64,000 bases of DNA from Fidelibacterota bacterium (GTDB lineage Bacteria; Marinisomatota; Marinisomatia; Marinisomatales; TCS55). The position numbers and the translations under genes were made by a program. The stretch is from contig SCKQ01000006.1 in assembly GCA_004124535.1 (NCBI GenBank), forward strand, positions 7,296-71,295. Reading direction: 5' to 3'. Each line of letters starts with the position of its first letter. Position 1 is the stretch's first letter. Of the stretch, positions 41,924 to 53,573 are shown in pieces. Below the pieces are notes generated by a model. That model worked only from the letters and a program-made list of their open reading frames with translations, did no database searches and was not told where the DNA came from.

Positions 41924-44773
41924 ATGCAGCCAGATAAAATTATAATAAAGGGTGCCCGTCAGCATAATCTCAAAAACATTGACCTGGAGATTCCCCGAAA
42001 TAAATTAGTGGTTATTACGGGTCTGTCAGGATCCGGGAAATCCTCCCTCGCCTTCGATACAATTTATGCTGAAGGACAGCGCCGGTATGTGGAAAGTTTA
42101 TCCTCCTACGCCCGGCAGTTTTTGGGCCTCATGGAAAAACCGGATATGGATACCATTGAAGGCTTGTCCCCTGCTATATCCATCGAGCAGAAAGCCACTG
42201 CGCGCAATCCAAGGTCCACGGTTGGCACCGTAACAGAGATTCACGATTATTTCCGATTGCTTTTTGCCCATATTGGCAAGCCCCATTGCTGGATGTGCGA
42301 GCGGCCTATCCAGAAGCAGACAGTTCAGCAGATCGTTGACACAATTTGCAAATTTAAAACAGGGACCAAGATTTTTGTGTTAGCCCCGGTAGTTCGAGGT
42401 CGCAAAGGCCAGCATAAAGGTGTATTTGAAGAGATCAAGAAAGAAGGATTTCTGCGTGCACGAGTAGATGGTAAGATCTATGGTATTGATAAACAAATTG
42501 CGCTGGAAAAAAATAAGAAACACACCATCGAAGTGGTTGTTGACCGACTTATTATTGAAAGTGATTACCGGGAACGCTTGACAGAGTCTATAGAACTCGC
42601 TTTAAAGATCGGTTCAGGATTGATCATCATTCATGAATTACCCAGCACTGATCATTTATTTAGCGAACATTTTGCGTGCCCCCATTGTGAAGTGTCTTTG
42701 GAAGAATTATCGCCCAGGATGTTTTCCTTCAATTCACCATATGGTGCCTGCCCCCATTGTGATGGTTTGGGCTCCCATATGGAAATTAATCCTGAACTTG
42801 TTGTGCCGGACAAAACAAAGTCCATCATTCAAGGGGCTATTGCTCCGTTAGGTGAGCAGCCTCGTGGGAATTGGTACGGCAGTATTCTAAAAAGCTTGGC
42901 GCGCCATTATGATTTCAAATTCACCTCTCCTTGGATGAGAATGGACCCCAAAGTCCGGGAAATGCTTCTTTATGGTACGGGATCAGAAAAAATGAAAATG
43001 TCCTATTCTTCTCAACGCTGGACAGGTTCGTATATCGGCGGCTGGGAAGGGGCAATCCCGAACCTCATGCGTCGGTATAAACAGACAAAATCTAGTCATA
43101 TACAAAATTGGATAGAGCAATTTATGAGTATGCGCCCCTGCCCGGAATGCAACGGTGCCCGTCTTCGAACTGAAAGCCGATCTGTTTTTATTAATGATAA
43201 AAGCTTGGGAGATATTTCTGCCATGTCCATCAAAGGAGCCATGGACTTTTTTGAAAATATTCAGCTCACTGAAACGGAAACACAGATTGCTGAACAAATA
43301 TTAAAGGAAATCAAAAACAGATTGGGTTTTTTAGTCAATGTGGGCTTGAGTTATTTGACTCTGGATCGATCTGCTACCACCCTTTCAGCCGGTGAATCCC
43401 AGCGTATTCGACTCGCCACCCAGATCGGTTCCCAGCTTGTGGGTGTATTATATATTTTGGATGAACCATCCATAGGTCTTCACCCTAGAGATAATGCCCG
43501 CTTGTTAGGTACGTTGCAAACATTGCGTAATCTCGGGAATACTATCCTTGTTGTTGAGCATGATCAGGAAACGATGGAATCAGCTGATCAAATTATAGAT
43601 TTGGGACCGGGGGCAGGTGAACATGGCGGTGAGGTCATTTATTCAGGTTCGCCAAAACAGCTCTTAAAATGCATGAACTCAATTACTGGATTATATTTGT
43701 CTGGACGTAGAGTAATTCCAATTCCTAATAAACGCCGCAATGGTAATGGAAAAGTTCTGTTTTTAAAAGGAGCCCGGGGAAATAATTTGAAAAAACTGGA
43801 TGTATCATTTCCTCTAGGAAAATTGGTGGTAGTTACAGGTGTTTCCGGAAGCGGTAAGAGCACGCTGGTAAACGAAACACTCTATCTAATCTTACATAAA
43901 GAATTGAATAACGCCCGTGCCTATCCACTGCCATATGATGTAATCAATGGTTTGGAATACCTAGATAAAGTGGTGGATATTGATCAAAAGCCCATTGGCC
44001 GCACTCCGCGCTCCAACCCGGCAACATATACAGGATTGTTCACCTTTATTCGCGATCTTTTTGCGCAATTGCCGGAATCCAAAATCCGCGGCTATAAACC
44101 TGGTCGTTTTTCTTTCAACGTTAAAGGCGGACGCTGTGAATCTTGTGAAGGCGATGGCATTATAAAAATCGAAATGAATTTCCTGCCTGATGTATATATT
44201 ACTTGTGAAGTATGCAAAAGCACACGCTATAACAGGGAAACACTGGAAATAGTGTATAAAAATAAAACAATCGCCGATGTTTTAAGTATGTCGGTAGAAG
44301 AAGCGCTTACATTTTTTGAGAACATACCATCCATAAAGAAAAAATTAACGACCCTTTTTGAAGTGGGTCTTGGCTATATCCGTCTCGGGCAGCAGGCCAC
44401 AACATTATCCGGAGGAGAGGCACAGCGTGTAAAACTGGCTACGGAACTTTCCAGGGTAAGCAAAGACCGCACATTATATATATTGGACGAGCCTACCACT
44501 GGTCTGCATTTTGAGGATGTGAAAATGCTTTTGGGGGTACTACAGCGTTTAGTTGAAAAAGGGAACACAGTGATTATTATTGAACATAATCTGGATGTCA
44601 TTAAAACTGCAGATTGGATCATTGATCTGGGTCCGGAAGGCGGCGATGAAGGCGGAGAATTAGTCTTTGCCGGCACGCCGGAAGATTTAAGTAAGGAAAA
44701 ATTATCCTATACAGGATTATTTTTAAAAACAACCTTGGATAGTCATAAAAACGGAAAATTAAACGGTAAGTGA
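41924..44773 (+). CDS. uvrA: Excinuclease ABC subunit A
   Basis: The 949-residue damage-recognition ATPase of nucleotide excision repair has two ABC modules with Walker A motifs [14 protein letters not shown] (N-terminal) and [14 protein letters not shown] (C-terminal). The signatures are LSAGESQRI and LSGGEAQRV. Zinc-binding cysteines are CPHC...CPHC in the first half and CESCEGDG...CEVC in the second. Length is normal. The ATG at 41924 follows a weak site. Its stop overlaps the next gene (GTGA). Confidence 0.97.
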   Translation: MQPDKIIIKGARQHNLKNIDLEIPRNKLVVITGLSGSGKSSLAFDTIYAEGQRRYVESLSSYARQFLGLMEKPDMDTIEGLSPAISIEQKATARNPRSTVGTVTEIHDYFRLLFAHIGKPHCWMCERPIQKQTVQQIVDTICKFKTGTKIFVLAPVVRGRKGQHKGVFEEIKKEGFLRARVDGKIYGIDKQIALEKNKKHTIEVVVDRLIIESDYRERLTESIELALKIGSGLIIIHELPSTDHLFSEHFACPHCEVSLEELSPRMFSFNSPYGACPHCDGLGSHMEINPELVVPDKTKSIIQGAIAPLGEQPRGNWYGSILKSLARHYDFKFTSPWMRMDPKVREMLLYGTGSEKMKMSYSSQRWTGSYIGGWEGAIPNLMRRYKQTKSSHIQNWIEQFMSMRPCPECNGARLRTESRSVFINDKSLGDISAMSIKGAMDFFENIQLTETETQIAEQILKEIKNRLGFLVNVGLSYLTLDRSATTLSAGESQRIRLATQIGSQLVGVLYILDEPSIGLHPRDNARLLGTLQTLRNLGNTILVVEHDQETMESADQIIDLGPGAGEHGGEVIYSGSPKQLLKCMNSITGLYLSGRRVIPIPNKRRNGNGKVLFLKGARGNNLKKLDVSFPLGKLVVVTGVSGSGKSTLVNETLYLILHKELNNARAYPLPYDVINGLEYLDKVVDIDQKPIGRTPRSNPATYTGLFTFIRDLFAQLPESKIRGYKPGRFSFNVKGGRCESCEGDGIIKIEMNFLPDVYITCEVCKSTRYNRETLEIVYKNKTIADVLSMSVEEALTFFENIPSIKKKLTTLFEVGLGYIRLGQQATTLSGGEAQRVKLATELSRVSKDRTLYILDEPTTGLHFEDVKMLLGVLQRLVEKGNTVIIIEHNLDVIKTADWIIDLGPEGGDEGGELVFAGTPEDLSKEKLSYTGLFLKTTLDSHKNGKLNGK

Positions 44774-47091
44774 AAACTCCGCAGGAATTGAAAAGGGTTT
44801 TTCCCTATTGGGAAATCACCAAAGACCTCATCGATCAATGCATTGATATAATGCTTAACCTGCGACAGAGCGGCCATCCCGGAGGTTCCCGTTCCAAAGT
44901 TTATGGTATGATTGCTACATTGCTTTCAGGTGCCATGCGCTGGGATATTCGTGAGGCTGGAAAAAGGTTTGGTGATCGGTTTGTGTTGGTGGCGGGCCAT
45001 GCCAATCCAGTTGTGTATGCGACCCTTGCCGTGTTAAATGAAGCGCTGCGTATTAAGCATAGGCAAACTGGCGATAACAAATATCAGCATTTTAAGGGTG
45101 AAAAATATCAGCTTGTTTGGGAAGACCTGTTAACATTGCGCCGCACTGGCGGCCTGCCAGGCCACGCGGAAATGGAAGGTAAAACACTCTTTTTCAAATT
45201 TAATACCGGCCCCAGCGGACATGGCTCCCCTGCAGCTGCGGGAGAAGCATTGGCTTTGAAACTAGCTAGAGTTCCGGAGGTAAAAGTATTCGCTTTTGAA
45301 GGGGAAGGTGGTTTTACCACAGGCGCATCCCACGAAACGATCAATTCAGCCTGGGGGCTTGGTTTAGGCAATCTGGTGTATTTCATGGATTGGAATGATT
45401 TTGGAATCGATGACCGGCCCATCAGTTCTATTGTATATGGCACGCCGGAGGATTGGTTTGGGTCGCACGGCTGGCATGTAGAAGGAACAATGGATGGTGA
45501 AGACTGGGAATCTCTGATAAATGCATATTACAAATTGTTAGTAGAGAAGGCTAATCCGGATCAACCCAAAGTGCTTTATGCCAGAATGCGCAAAGGCAGG
45601 GGTTACTATAAATTTGATAACGCCAGTCATGGTGCTGCCCACAAACGTAATTCAGAATTATTCTGGAAAACTAAGGGTGAATTTGCTGAAAAGTATAATG
45701 TAGAATTTGAAGGTTTTGGAAAAGAGGCACCTGAATCTTGGAACGAACAAGTTGACCAGGCAAAATTATTATTTAATACAGTTTTTTCTGTCATGGAAAA
45801 CAACCAGGGACTGGTTGATTACTTAGCAGATACGTTGATGGAAATTGGAAATTCTGTACCAAATGAATTGAAAACGTGCCGCATCAATGCCAAGAATCCC
45901 GCGCAAGACAAAAACATTTTTAATATTAATACTCTACCCGATGAACTGTTTGTAAAACCGGGAGAAAAGGCACCAAACAGAGTAGGTTTCTCCAAGTATG
46001 CCAGTTATATTAATTCTCTTGCCGAAAAAGAATACGGCCGGCCGCTGGTCATTGCCATGAGTGCTGACTTAGCAGACTCAACGAATATTTCAGGGTTTGC
46101 CAAGGGCTGGAATGGCCAGAAAAATCACGGCCTGTATAATAGAGAGACCAATACGGATAGCCCGCTGATGCCCCAAGGCATCACTGAATTCACCAATGCG
46201 GGAATGATGGCCGGTCTGGCGACAGTCAATTTCAGTGAAGATACCTATAAGGATTTCAATGGTTTTTACGGAGCCATGAGCACTTATGGCTCTTTCAGTT
46301 ATCTGAAATACGGCCCCATCAGACTGTTCAGCCAAATCGCTCAGGATTCTGATTTGAAAGTAGGGAAACTCATCTGGGTAGCGGGCCATTCCGGGCCGGA
46401 AACAGCTGAAGATAGCCGTACGCACTTTGGTATTTTTGCTACGGGTGTCACCCAATTATTTCCTGAGGGATATATTGTCAATATTCACCCGTGGGAACAT
46501 AATGAAGTTGCGCCAGCTTTGGTGGCAGCTTTCAATACTGACATACCTGTAATCGGTCTCCACCTTACGCGCCCATCGGTAACAATTCCTGATCGAAAAG
46601 CACTTGGCATGGCATCACACTTGGAAGCAGCAAAAGGCGCTTACATCATCAAGGATTATGATAAGGACAGAAAAAAAGAAGGGCTGGTAATTGTCCGCGG
46701 CACAAGCTCAACGAACTCAGTCGTGGAATTATTGCCCAGAATTAAGACAGAAGGTCCAAATGTCAAGATTGTCGCTGCTATTTCTTGGGTGCTTTTCCAG
46801 AAACAACCTGAGTCTTATCGCAATTCAATTATTGCACCGAATGAATGGCACGACGCCATGGTAATCACAAATGGCGGCCGTCGGCTCATGCATAAATGGA
46901 TGGCAAATAAGATCGTTGAAGAATATTCACTGTCACCGGATTGGGATAACCGTTGGCGTACAGGTGGTACAGTGGATGAAATTGTGGACGAAGCCCATTT
47001 ATCCCCGAGATGGCTATGGGCAGGAATTACCAAATTTGCTACTAATCGCCGTGACCGTCTTGAATCTATTCGCGAAAGTATACCTGCATAA
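44770..47091 (+). CDS. Divergent, long transketolase-family protein
   Basis: The 773-residue thiamine-diphosphate enzyme resembles transketolase in order: an N-terminal TPP domain ([22 protein letters not shown], the cofactor loop [20 protein letters not shown]), a pyrimidine domain (about 430-610, [23 protein letters not shown]) and a C-terminal domain. It is about 100 residues longer than ordinary transketolase. The usual GDG loop reads GEG, and the cofactor-loop Asn is replaced by WNDFG. It probably transfers ketol units in the pentose phosphate pathway, but a related 2-oxo-acid substrate is possible. It starts with GTG overlapping uvrA. Confidence 0.75.
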   Translation: MKTPQELKRVFPYWEITKDLIDQCIDIMLNLRQSGHPGGSRSKVYGMIATLLSGAMRWDIREAGKRFGDRFVLVAGHANPVVYATLAVLNEALRIKHRQTGDNKYQHFKGEKYQLVWEDLLTLRRTGGLPGHAEMEGKTLFFKFNTGPSGHGSPAAAGEALALKLARVPEVKVFAFEGEGGFTTGASHETINSAWGLGLGNLVYFMDWNDFGIDDRPISSIVYGTPEDWFGSHGWHVEGTMDGEDWESLINAYYKLLVEKANPDQPKVLYARMRKGRGYYKFDNASHGAAHKRNSELFWKTKGEFAEKYNVEFEGFGKEAPESWNEQVDQAKLLFNTVFSVMENNQGLVDYLADTLMEIGNSVPNELKTCRINAKNPAQDKNIFNINTLPDELFVKPGEKAPNRVGFSKYASYINSLAEKEYGRPLVIAMSADLADSTNISGFAKGWNGQKNHGLYNRETNTDSPLMPQGITEFTNAGMMAGLATVNFSEDTYKDFNGFYGAMSTYGSFSYLKYGPIRLFSQIAQDSDLKVGKLIWVAGHSGPETAEDSRTHFGIFATGVTQLFPEGYIVNIHPWEHNEVAPALVAAFNTDIPVIGLHLTRPSVTIPDRKALGMASHLEAAKGAYIIKDYDKDRKKEGLVIVRGTSSTNSVVELLPRIKTEGPNVKIVAAISWVLFQKQPESYRNSIIAPNEWHDAMVITNGGRRLMHKWMANKIVEEYSLSPDWDNRWRTGGTVDEIVDEAHLSPRWLWAGITKFATNRRDRLESIRESIPA

Positions 47092-47176
47092 TATCCAAAA
47101 ATTTGACGACCCCTGCCTCATTTTAGTATCTTATGGGGTTCTAATAGCATGATTTACGTTCAATTACCTTCGTTTT

Positions 47177-48202
47177 ATGACTGAATTACACATTATTGAT
47201 CCAATCCCACTCGAAGAAGACATTATTGCTGAGAAGTCGCTGCGCCCTGAAAAATTCGATGAATTTATTGGTCAGCAGGAAGTGGTAGATAATTTGAAGT
47301 TGTATATCGAAGCAGCCAATAAACGTAAGGAATCCTTGGATCATGTGCTATTGTTTGGCCCACCGGGACTTGGAAAAACGACCCTGGCAAATATTATATC
47401 CAAAGAATTAAGCGTAAGCTTAAAACAATCTTCCGGGCCTGTATTAGAACGTGCTGGTGATTTAGCAGGTGTTTTGACAAACCTGCAGGGACGGGACGTA
47501 TTTTTTATCGATGAGATCCACCGTTTGAATTCTGTGGTAGAAGAGTATCTTTATTCAGCTATGGAAGATTACCGTATTGAAATTATGATCGATAAAGGCC
47601 CCAGTGCCCGCAGTGTGCAACTGAATGTGGAGCCTTTTACATTGATTGGCGCCACGACTCGCCTGGGAAATCTGACATCCCCATTGCGGGATCGTTTCGG
47701 TGTGGTTTTGCGCGTTGATTTTTATAATGCTGATGATCTGTTTCATATTATCCAGCGTTCTGCGAAGATACTTGAAGTTGCCATTGATGAAGCTGGCGCC
47801 ATGGAATTGGCCCGCCGCAGCCGGGGTACACCGCGGATTGCAAACCGAATTCTGCGGCGTGCACGGGATTATGCTGAAGTAAAAGCCAATGGTAAAATAG
47901 ATAAAGGTGTCGCCAAAGAGGCTTTGGATGGAATGGGCATTGATATTCACGGTTTAGACGATATGGACCGCAGGATTCTGGTAGCGCTCATTGACCAATT
48001 TAAAGGAGGACCTGTTGGTGTTAATTCACTGTCAGTAGCAGTAAGTGAAGATGCGACCACAATTGAAGATGTGTATGAACCCTATCTCATCAAAAAAGGG
48101 TTTATTCAGCGCACATCACGGGGACGTATTGCTCAGGAAAAATCATTCAAACTTTTAAAAAGAACATTTAACTCAAAAACACAACAAAGGTTATTTTCAT
48201 GA
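47177..48202 (+). CDS. ruvB: Holliday junction DNA helicase RuvB
   Basis: The 341-residue AAA+ motor drives branch migration with RuvA. Walker A is [10 protein letters not shown] (61-70), Walker B is FIDEIHRL, and sensor I and II regions ([31 protein letters not shown]) are present. The C-terminal winged helix ends with [10 protein letters not shown]. ruvA and ruvC are not in the window. The queA start overlaps its stop. Confidence 0.97.
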   Translation: MTELHIIDPIPLEEDIIAEKSLRPEKFDEFIGQQEVVDNLKLYIEAANKRKESLDHVLLFGPPGLGKTTLANIISKELSVSLKQSSGPVLERAGDLAGVLTNLQGRDVFFIDEIHRLNSVVEEYLYSAMEDYRIEIMIDKGPSARSVQLNVEPFTLIGATTRLGNLTSPLRDRFGVVLRVDFYNADDLFHIIQRSAKILEVAIDEAGAMELARRSRGTPRIANRILRRARDYAEVKANGKIDKGVAKEALDGMGIDIHGLDDMDRRILVALIDQFKGGPVGVNSLSVAVSEDATTIEDVYEPYLIKKGFIQRTSRGRIAQEKSFKLLKRTFNSKTQQRLFS

Positions 48203-49251
48203 TAAATAAAAAGAAAAAGTACAAACTGGCTGATTTCGATTATCCGTTGCCGGAAAAATACATTGCCCAGTATCCTGCCAAGCGACGTGATTTATCCAAA
48301 CTGATGGTTGTTGATAGAGAGACCGGAGACATTGAACATAGAACATTTTCAAATATAGTCGAATATTTTCGTAAAAATGATTTGATTGTTTTGAACAATA
48401 CCAAGGTTTTTCCAGCCCGGCTCTATGCCAGCAAAGATAAAACAGAAGCCAAGGTGGAAGTGTTTCTACTGCGTGAGTTGGAGAACGAACTGTGGGAAGT
48501 CATGGTACGGCCGGCACGGAAAGTGCGTATTGGCAATAAGCTCATGTTTGCTAAAAATGTTTTTTGTGACGTTATTGATAATACCATATCCGGCGGCCGT
48601 GTGGTACGCTTTGAATATGACGGTGACAATTTTTATGATATTATTGACCGCATCGGAACATCGCCTTTGCCTCCATATATTAAACGCCCTGCTGAGACAA
48701 AGGATAAGGAACGATTTCAAACCGTGTTTGCCGATCAACGGGGGGCTGTAGCTGCGCCCACTGCCGGACTTCATTTTACGCAAGGTCTTTTGAAACGACT
48801 GCGGAATAAAGGTGTCAGAATTGAATATACCACTTTGCATATTGGTTTGGGAACATTCCGCCCGGTTCAGGTAGAAGACCTGAACCGCCACCAGATGGAT
48901 TCTGAGTATTTTGAAGTATCACCAAAAACCGCCCTGGCCATCAATGAAACTAAGAAAAAACGGCGCAAGGTGTATGCTGTGGGAACATCTTCTGTTCGTG
49001 GCCTTGAGACCGTGGCTGTATCAGGGTTTCAGGTTTCTCCAAAACGGGGCTGGACTGATAAATTCATCTATCCCCCCTATAACTTTAAAATGGTGAATGG
49101 TATCATTACCAATTTTCACCAGCCCAAGAGCACACTGCTGATGATGATCTCTGCTTTTTCTGAAAGGGACATTATCATGAAAGCCTACTGGGAAGCAAAG
49201 AAACATAATTATCGTTTCTTGAGTTACGGCGATGCTATGTTAATAAAATAA
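48199..49251 (+). CDS. queA: S-adenosylmethionine:tRNA ribosyltransferase-isomerase
   Basis: The 350-residue enzyme of queuosine synthesis transfers the ribosyl part of S-adenosylmethionine to the preQ1 base in tRNA. Family stretches include the N-terminal [38 protein letters not shown], the [10 protein letters not shown] motif and [12 protein letters not shown]. Normal length. It is translationally coupled to ruvB (ATGA) and to ispD (TAATG). Confidence 0.96.
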   Translation: MINKKKKYKLADFDYPLPEKYIAQYPAKRRDLSKLMVVDRETGDIEHRTFSNIVEYFRKNDLIVLNNTKVFPARLYASKDKTEAKVEVFLLRELENELWEVMVRPARKVRIGNKLMFAKNVFCDVIDNTISGGRVVRFEYDGDNFYDIIDRIGTSPLPPYIKRPAETKDKERFQTVFADQRGAVAAPTAGLHFTQGLLKRLRNKGVRIEYTTLHIGLGTFRPVQVEDLNRHQMDSEYFEVSPKTALAINETKKKRRKVYAVGTSSVRGLETVAVSGFQVSPKRGWTDKFIYPPYNFKMVNGIITNFHQPKSTLLMMISAFSERDIIMKAYWEAKKHNYRFLSYGDAMLIK

Positions 49252-49928
49252 TGTTTTCCGAATTCAAAACCGGTGCTGTCATTGCCGCAGCCGGTACGGG
49301 AGAACGTTTTGGAGAAAAAAAGCAGTTCAAGCTACTGGGTCGACGTCCCCTCCTGTTCCATACATTAATACCCTTTCTGGAATGCAGTGATATTGCCGAA
49401 ATAGTTGTGGTCGTTCCACAAGCAGACCTTGAATCTGTTTCCCGGGAATTAGCATCTTTTACATCCGCAAAACCAGTGAAAACTGTGACTGGCGGAACAA
49501 GACGGCAGGATTCAGTATTGAACGGCTGTATGGCGTTGTCAGATAATATTGAGATCATTGCTGTCCATGATGCCGCCCGTCCCTTTGTAACACCAGGACT
49601 CATTTCTGCTACAATCAATGGTTGTAATGGAGCCGACGGCTGTATTGCCGCCTTGCCATCTAAGGACACGGTGAAACAAGTGGTAGAGAATAATATTCAG
49701 CAAACATTGGATCGCAGCACCATCTGGCTGGCCCAGACACCGCAGACATTCCATAAGAAGATTTTAATCAGCGCATTACAACATGATATGGATGCTACAG
49801 ATGAAGCATCCATGGTAGAAGCAATTAGTGGAAATGTAGCTATAACACAAGGATTCGCAGGAAATTTCAAGATTACCACCACTGAAGACTGGCAACTTGC
49901 GGAAGGAATAATAGCTAACAATGGTTAA
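49251..49928 (+). CDS. ispD: 2-C-methyl-D-erythritol 4-phosphate cytidylyltransferase
   Basis: The 225-residue MEP-pathway enzyme makes CDP-ME from MEP and CTP. The CTP-binding start AAAGTGERFGEKKQFKLLGRRPL is present, with GGTRRQDSVLNG, VHDAARPFVTP and ATDEASMVEA motifs typical of IspD. It overlaps ispF by 8 bases. ispD, ispF and ispE together provide three consecutive steps of isoprenoid precursor synthesis. Confidence 0.96.
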   Translation: MFSEFKTGAVIAAAGTGERFGEKKQFKLLGRRPLLFHTLIPFLECSDIAEIVVVVPQADLESVSRELASFTSAKPVKTVTGGTRRQDSVLNGCMALSDNIEIIAVHDAARPFVTPGLISATINGCNGADGCIAALPSKDTVKQVVENNIQQTLDRSTIWLAQTPQTFHKKILISALQHDMDATDEASMVEAISGNVAITQGFAGNFKITTTEDWQLAEGIIANNG

Positions 49929-50394
49929 AACAGGCATAGGCTACGATGTCCATCCCCTGGCGGAAGGTGTAACGCTCATTATTGGCGGTGTCAAGATCGA
50001 CAGCCCCAGGGGCTCTGTCGGGCATTCAGATGGGGATGTGCTTTTCCACGCTGTTGTAGATGCGTTGTTGGGTGCGGCAAACCTTGGGGATATTGGCCAG
50101 CATTTTCCGAGTTCGGATGAGCGCTGGCAAGGCAAGGAAAGCATCCATTTCCTGGAACACGCCGCAGAGCTAATACGCAAAGAAGGGTTTGAAATAGATC
50201 ATATTGATAGTACGGTTATTTTGGAGGAACCTAAGCTTGCTGATATTATTCCGGAAATGACATACAAAATATCTTACACACTCCAGATCGAAGAATCTGC
50301 CGTGTCTATAAAGGCAACTACCACGGATAAAATGGGTTTTATCGGCCGTGGCGAAGGTGTTGGCGCTGTGGCTGTGGCAACCATATCCAAATAG
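49921..50394 (+). CDS. ispF: 2-C-methyl-D-erythritol 2,4-cyclodiphosphate synthase
   Basis: The 157-residue metal-dependent trimeric enzyme cyclises CDP-MEP. The zinc ligands are Asp9 and His11 (GYDVHPL) and His43-region SVGHSDGDVLFHA, with the HFPSSDERWQG loop and TTDKMGFIGRGEG near the end. The ATG lies inside the end of ispD; ispE follows after 5 bases. Normal length. Confidence 0.97.
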   Translation: MVKTGIGYDVHPLAEGVTLIIGGVKIDSPRGSVGHSDGDVLFHAVVDALLGAANLGDIGQHFPSSDERWQGKESIHFLEHAAELIRKEGFEIDHIDSTVILEEPKLADIIPEMTYKISYTLQIEESAVSIKATTTDKMGFIGRGEGVGAVAVATISK

Positions 50395-50399
50395 TATCT

Positions 50400-51245
50400 A
50401 TGGATTCCATAGTACTGAATTCCCACGCCAAGGTCAACATTGGTCTGCTGGTCCTGAACCGTCGAGAAGATGGTTATCACAACATTCACACGATCTTCCA
50501 GGAATTAGATTTTCATGATATTGTCACTTTGGAAAAAATAGATGCCGGATGTGAACTAACATCAATTGACGAAAACTTCCCTCTAGACTTCTCGAACACA
50601 TGCGCAAAGGCCCACGCTACCATTTTAAGACAATTCCCTAATTTGGGTGGGATTAAGGTCCACGTTGAAAAAAAGATTCCTCAAGGAGCGGGTTTGGGCG
50701 GTGGTTCAAGTAACGGGGCAGCTGTATTAAAAGGATTAAATGATTTATATGGTTTAGAATTATCTGCAGATAAGCTGTCAAAACTGGCAATAAGAATTGG
50801 AGCAGACGTACCGTTTTTTGTAAATGGAGGCACACAACTTGGCGATGGAATTGGTGAAATTCTAATGCCTATAAATGTCAAATTGGATTTTACATTTCTT
50901 CTAATTATACCCGCATTTTCCATTGACACAAATTGGGCATATAAATCCTTGAAAAAGGGTTTGGAGGATAGTATTGAAAAAGCTAATTTTGCCGGTCTTT
51001 TCAGAAGGGACACAATCCCTTTTGAGCTTTTTCAGAATGATTTTGAACGGATTGTGATTCCAGCACATCCAGAGATTGGTGAGATAAAGGACTCCTTACT
51101 AAAAAACGGAGCTTCATATGCCAGTCTGTCGGGCAGCGGTTCGACTGTGTTCGGAATGTTTGACGAAGACACTGCAGCAAAAGCAGCCGAGTCTGTTTTA
51201 TCGTCCGACTACCGAACCATCTTGACCCGCCCTACCCACCGCTGA
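50400..51245 (+). CDS. ispE: 4-diphosphocytidyl-2-C-methyl-D-erythritol kinase
   Basis: The 281-residue GHMP kinase phosphorylates CDP-ME. It has the N-terminal SHAKVNIGLLVLNRREDGYHNI, the phosphate-binding loop PQGAGLGGGSSNGAAV and the C-terminal LSGSGSTVFGMF. Functionally it acts between IspD and IspF. tRNA-Gln follows 22 bases later. Confidence 0.96.
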   Translation: MDSIVLNSHAKVNIGLLVLNRREDGYHNIHTIFQELDFHDIVTLEKIDAGCELTSIDENFPLDFSNTCAKAHATILRQFPNLGGIKVHVEKKIPQGAGLGGGSSNGAAVLKGLNDLYGLELSADKLSKLAIRIGADVPFFVNGGTQLGDGIGEILMPINVKLDFTFLLIIPAFSIDTNWAYKSLKKGLEDSIEKANFAGLFRRDTIPFELFQNDFERIVIPAHPEIGEIKDSLLKNGASYASLSGSGSTVFGMFDEDTAAKAAESVLSSDYRTILTRPTHR

Positions 51246-51267
51246 TATCACATCCAACAGAACCCTT

Positions 51268-51338
51268 TGGGGCGTCGTCTAATGGCAGGACACCGGGTTT
51301 TGGTCCCGGCAGTTGGGGTTCGAATCCCTGCGCCCCAG
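51268..51338 (+). tRNA. tRNA-Gln (anticodon TTG)
   Basis: The acceptor stem TGGGGCG (51268-51274) pairs perfectly with CGCCCCA (51331-51337). The anticodon stem CCGGG/CCCGG encloses TTTTGGT with anticodon TTG at 51300-51302. The T arm has TTCGAAT at 51319-51325. The discriminator is G, and the next bases are CAC, so the CCA end is not encoded. The prs start codon begins 5 bases after the tRNA. Confidence 0.97.
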
Positions 51339-51342
51339 CACT

Positions 51343-52290
51343 ATGAGTAAAGATACAATAAAGATATTTAATGGCCGCAGTAATCCCCGACTTGGAGAGA
51401 AAATTGCGCAATATTTGAATGTACCCTTGGGACAATTATCCATAAAGGATTTTGCGGATGGGGAAATTTGGGTCAAATTTGAAGAGAATATCCGTGCCAG
51501 GGATGTTTTTATTATCCAAAGTACACACGGCCCGGCAAAGAACATTCTTGAACTCGTCCTTATGTTAGATGCTGCGGTCCGTGCTTCGGCTAAAAGCGTT
51601 ACTGCGGTGATACCTTATTTTGGCTATGCCCGCCAAGATAGAAAAGATACTCCGCGCGTTCCTATTTCCGCACGCGTTATGGTGGATATGTTCACAGCTG
51701 CCGGCGCAAATCGTATCGTCTCCATGGACCTGCATTCTACCCAGATTCAAGGTTTTGCAAATATACCTTTTGATCATCTTTACAGCCGTATGGTCTTGAT
51801 GGACAAGATCAAAGCGTTAGGATTGGATCCCGGAAATTCAGTTGTACTTGCTCCTGATGTGGGCTCGGCGCGCATGAGCCAGGCCTATGCAAAGCGGTTG
51901 AGCATGTACTTTGCTTTAATTGATAAACGCCGCTATGCCCCAAACAAGGCAGAAGTCATGCATCTCATTGGCGACTTGGATGGGAAAGATGTCCTCATCA
52001 TAGATGATATGATTGATACGGCAGGAACATTGGTGAATGCCGCTGAAACCGCTCAGGAAAACGGAGCTAATTCAGTTACAGCTGTTGCTACACATGCGCT
52101 ATTATCAGAGCCTGCAGTGGAACGGATTAAAGATTCAGCAATCAGTGAGCTTATTGTGACGGATACAGTCAATATATCAAAAGACAAAATATTTGATAAA
52201 ATGAAAATTATAACAGTTTCCAGCATTTTTGCTGAAGCGATAAATCGTATTCATGAAGGTGAATCTGTGAGTTCACTGTTCGAATTTTAA
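51343..52290 (+). CDS. prs: Ribose-phosphate pyrophosphokinase
   Basis: The 315-residue enzyme makes PRPP from ribose 5-phosphate and ATP for nucleotide, histidine and tryptophan synthesis. Motifs: FADGEIWVKFEENIRARDVFIIQST, YFGYARQDRKDTPR for ATP, and the PRPP loop DDMIDTAGTLVNAA. I chose the ATG at 51343. An in-frame ATG at 51313 lies inside the tRNA and adds residues foreign to the family. No ribosome binding site is visible because the tRNA occupies that position. Confidence 0.96.
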   Translation: MSKDTIKIFNGRSNPRLGEKIAQYLNVPLGQLSIKDFADGEIWVKFEENIRARDVFIIQSTHGPAKNILELVLMLDAAVRASAKSVTAVIPYFGYARQDRKDTPRVPISARVMVDMFTAAGANRIVSMDLHSTQIQGFANIPFDHLYSRMVLMDKIKALGLDPGNSVVLAPDVGSARMSQAYAKRLSMYFALIDKRRYAPNKAEVMHLIGDLDGKDVLIIDDMIDTAGTLVNAAETAQENGANSVTAVATHALLSEPAVERIKDSAISELIVTDTVNISKDKIFDKMKIITVSSIFAEAINRIHEGESVSSLFEF

Positions 52291-52302
52291 TCGGAGAAAA
52301 AA

Positions 52303-52989
52303 ATGGCAGATTATTATCAATTAGCTGTGGAAAAAAGGGAAAGCATCGGTAGCGCTGCAAATAAATCCCTGCGCCGTAATGGCAAGATCCCCGCAAACTA
52401 TTATTATAAAGAAACGGACAATATTAACCTGATCCTGGACTCAAAAAATTTATATCACGCCCTGCATTCTGGCCACCACATTTTCGAGGTAGAACTGGAA
52501 GGCGACACACAATATGTAATGATCAAAGAGATTCAATTTCATCCGGTAAATGAAAGTATTTTACATGTAGATCTCATGCGTGTCCGCCGCGATGTTAAAA
52601 TAACTATTGCAGTGCCCATTCATCTGGAAGGTGAAGCAGTAGGTGTAGAGGAAGGCGGTGTGCTTTCTCAAATTCTTACCAGCATCGATATTGAATGTTT
52701 ACCAACAGATGTTCCAGAGTTTATTACTCTTGACACTACAGAATTGGAAATGAACAGCAGTCTTTCTGTAGCTGATATCACGGTTTCGGGTGAGATCACC
52801 ATAATCACTGATGAAGAACAAGTTATTGCCACAATAACACCTCCTAAAGAAGAGGAAGAACCTGTGGTTGAGCTCGAAGAAGATGAAGAAGGTGAAGAAG
52901 GTGAAGAAACAGCTGAAGGAGAAACAGCTGAAGGTGATGGCGAGGGGAAAGCTGAAGGCGGAGATGCTACGGAAGAAAGCACTAAATAA
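52303..52989 (+). CDS. rplY: 50S ribosomal protein L25/CTC with long acidic tail
   Basis: The 228-residue L25/TL5/CTC-family protein binds 5S rRNA. The L25 core is about residues 1-95 (KRESIGSAANKSLRRNGKIPA, MIKEIQFHPVNESILHVDL), followed by the CTC beta domain (96-180). From about 185 it has an acidic, Glu/Gly-rich tail unlike E. coli L25. A GGAG site precedes the ATG, and pth follows two bases after its stop. The prs-rplY-pth order is common in bacteria. Confidence 0.95.
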   Translation: MADYYQLAVEKRESIGSAANKSLRRNGKIPANYYYKETDNINLILDSKNLYHALHSGHHIFEVELEGDTQYVMIKEIQFHPVNESILHVDLMRVRRDVKITIAVPIHLEGEAVGVEEGGVLSQILTSIDIECLPTDVPEFITLDTTELEMNSSLSVADITVSGEITIITDEEQVIATITPPKEEEEPVVELEEDEEGEEGEETAEGETAEGDGEGKAEGGDATEESTK

Positions 52990-52991
52990 TC

Positions 52992-53573
52992 ATGAAAGCA
53001 TTTATAGGTCTTGGAAACCCAGGTCCAGAATATGCCAATACCAAGCATAACGCCGGATTCTGGGTGATAAATGAGTTGGCCAGGCGCTGGTCAGTGCAAT
53101 TCCAGCCAGGGAAAGGATCATTTGTGTATACTGAAGCCACTGACAAAGAGGTTCTTTTGGTCAAACCCACAACAGGTATGAATGCCAGTGGTGTTGCAGT
53201 GAAGTATGTATTACAGAAATGGAATATTGACCTTGCTGATTTGAATGTTGTTGTGGACGATGTGGATCTACCCTTGGGTTCTATGCGGCTCCGACTCAAA
53301 GGCGGCGACGGCTGCCACCGGGGGATGGAATCTGTTATATATCATTTAGGGCATACAGGTTTTCCGCGTTTGCGCTTTGGTGTTGCAGCCGCCGATCATA
53401 AACGGCCTGCAGAAAAGTATGTACTTAAACCATTTAAAAAAAATGATCAACCAGATGCTGATGACATGATCCAAACAGTTGCCGATGCAGTGGAATCCAT
53501 TTTGAATTATGGTTTGCAAAAAACGATGAATCAATTTAATAAAAAAACAAAAAAGAAAGATGTAAATGAATAA
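52992..53573 (+). CDS. pth: Peptidyl-tRNA hydrolase
   Basis: The 193-residue enzyme releases peptides from stalled peptidyl-tRNA. The catalytic-region motif [17 protein letters not shown] carries Asn9 and His19, with [26 protein letters not shown] later. It overlaps hppA by 8 bases at the 3' end. Confidence 0.96.
   Translation: MKAFIGLGNPGPEYANTKHNAGFWVINELARRWSVQFQPGKGSFVYTEATDKEVLLVKPTTGMNASGVAVKYVLQKWNIDLADLNVVVDDVDLPLGSMRLRLKGGDGCHRGMESVIYHLGHTGFPRLRFGVAAADHKRPAEKYVLKPFKKNDQPDADDMIQTVADAVESILNYGLQKTMNQFNKKTKKKDVNE

Noticed and set aside
47092..47176. Terminator between the transketolase-like gene and ruvB
   Set aside because: ACCCC and GGGGT can pair, but the loop is about 20 bases and no T-run follows.
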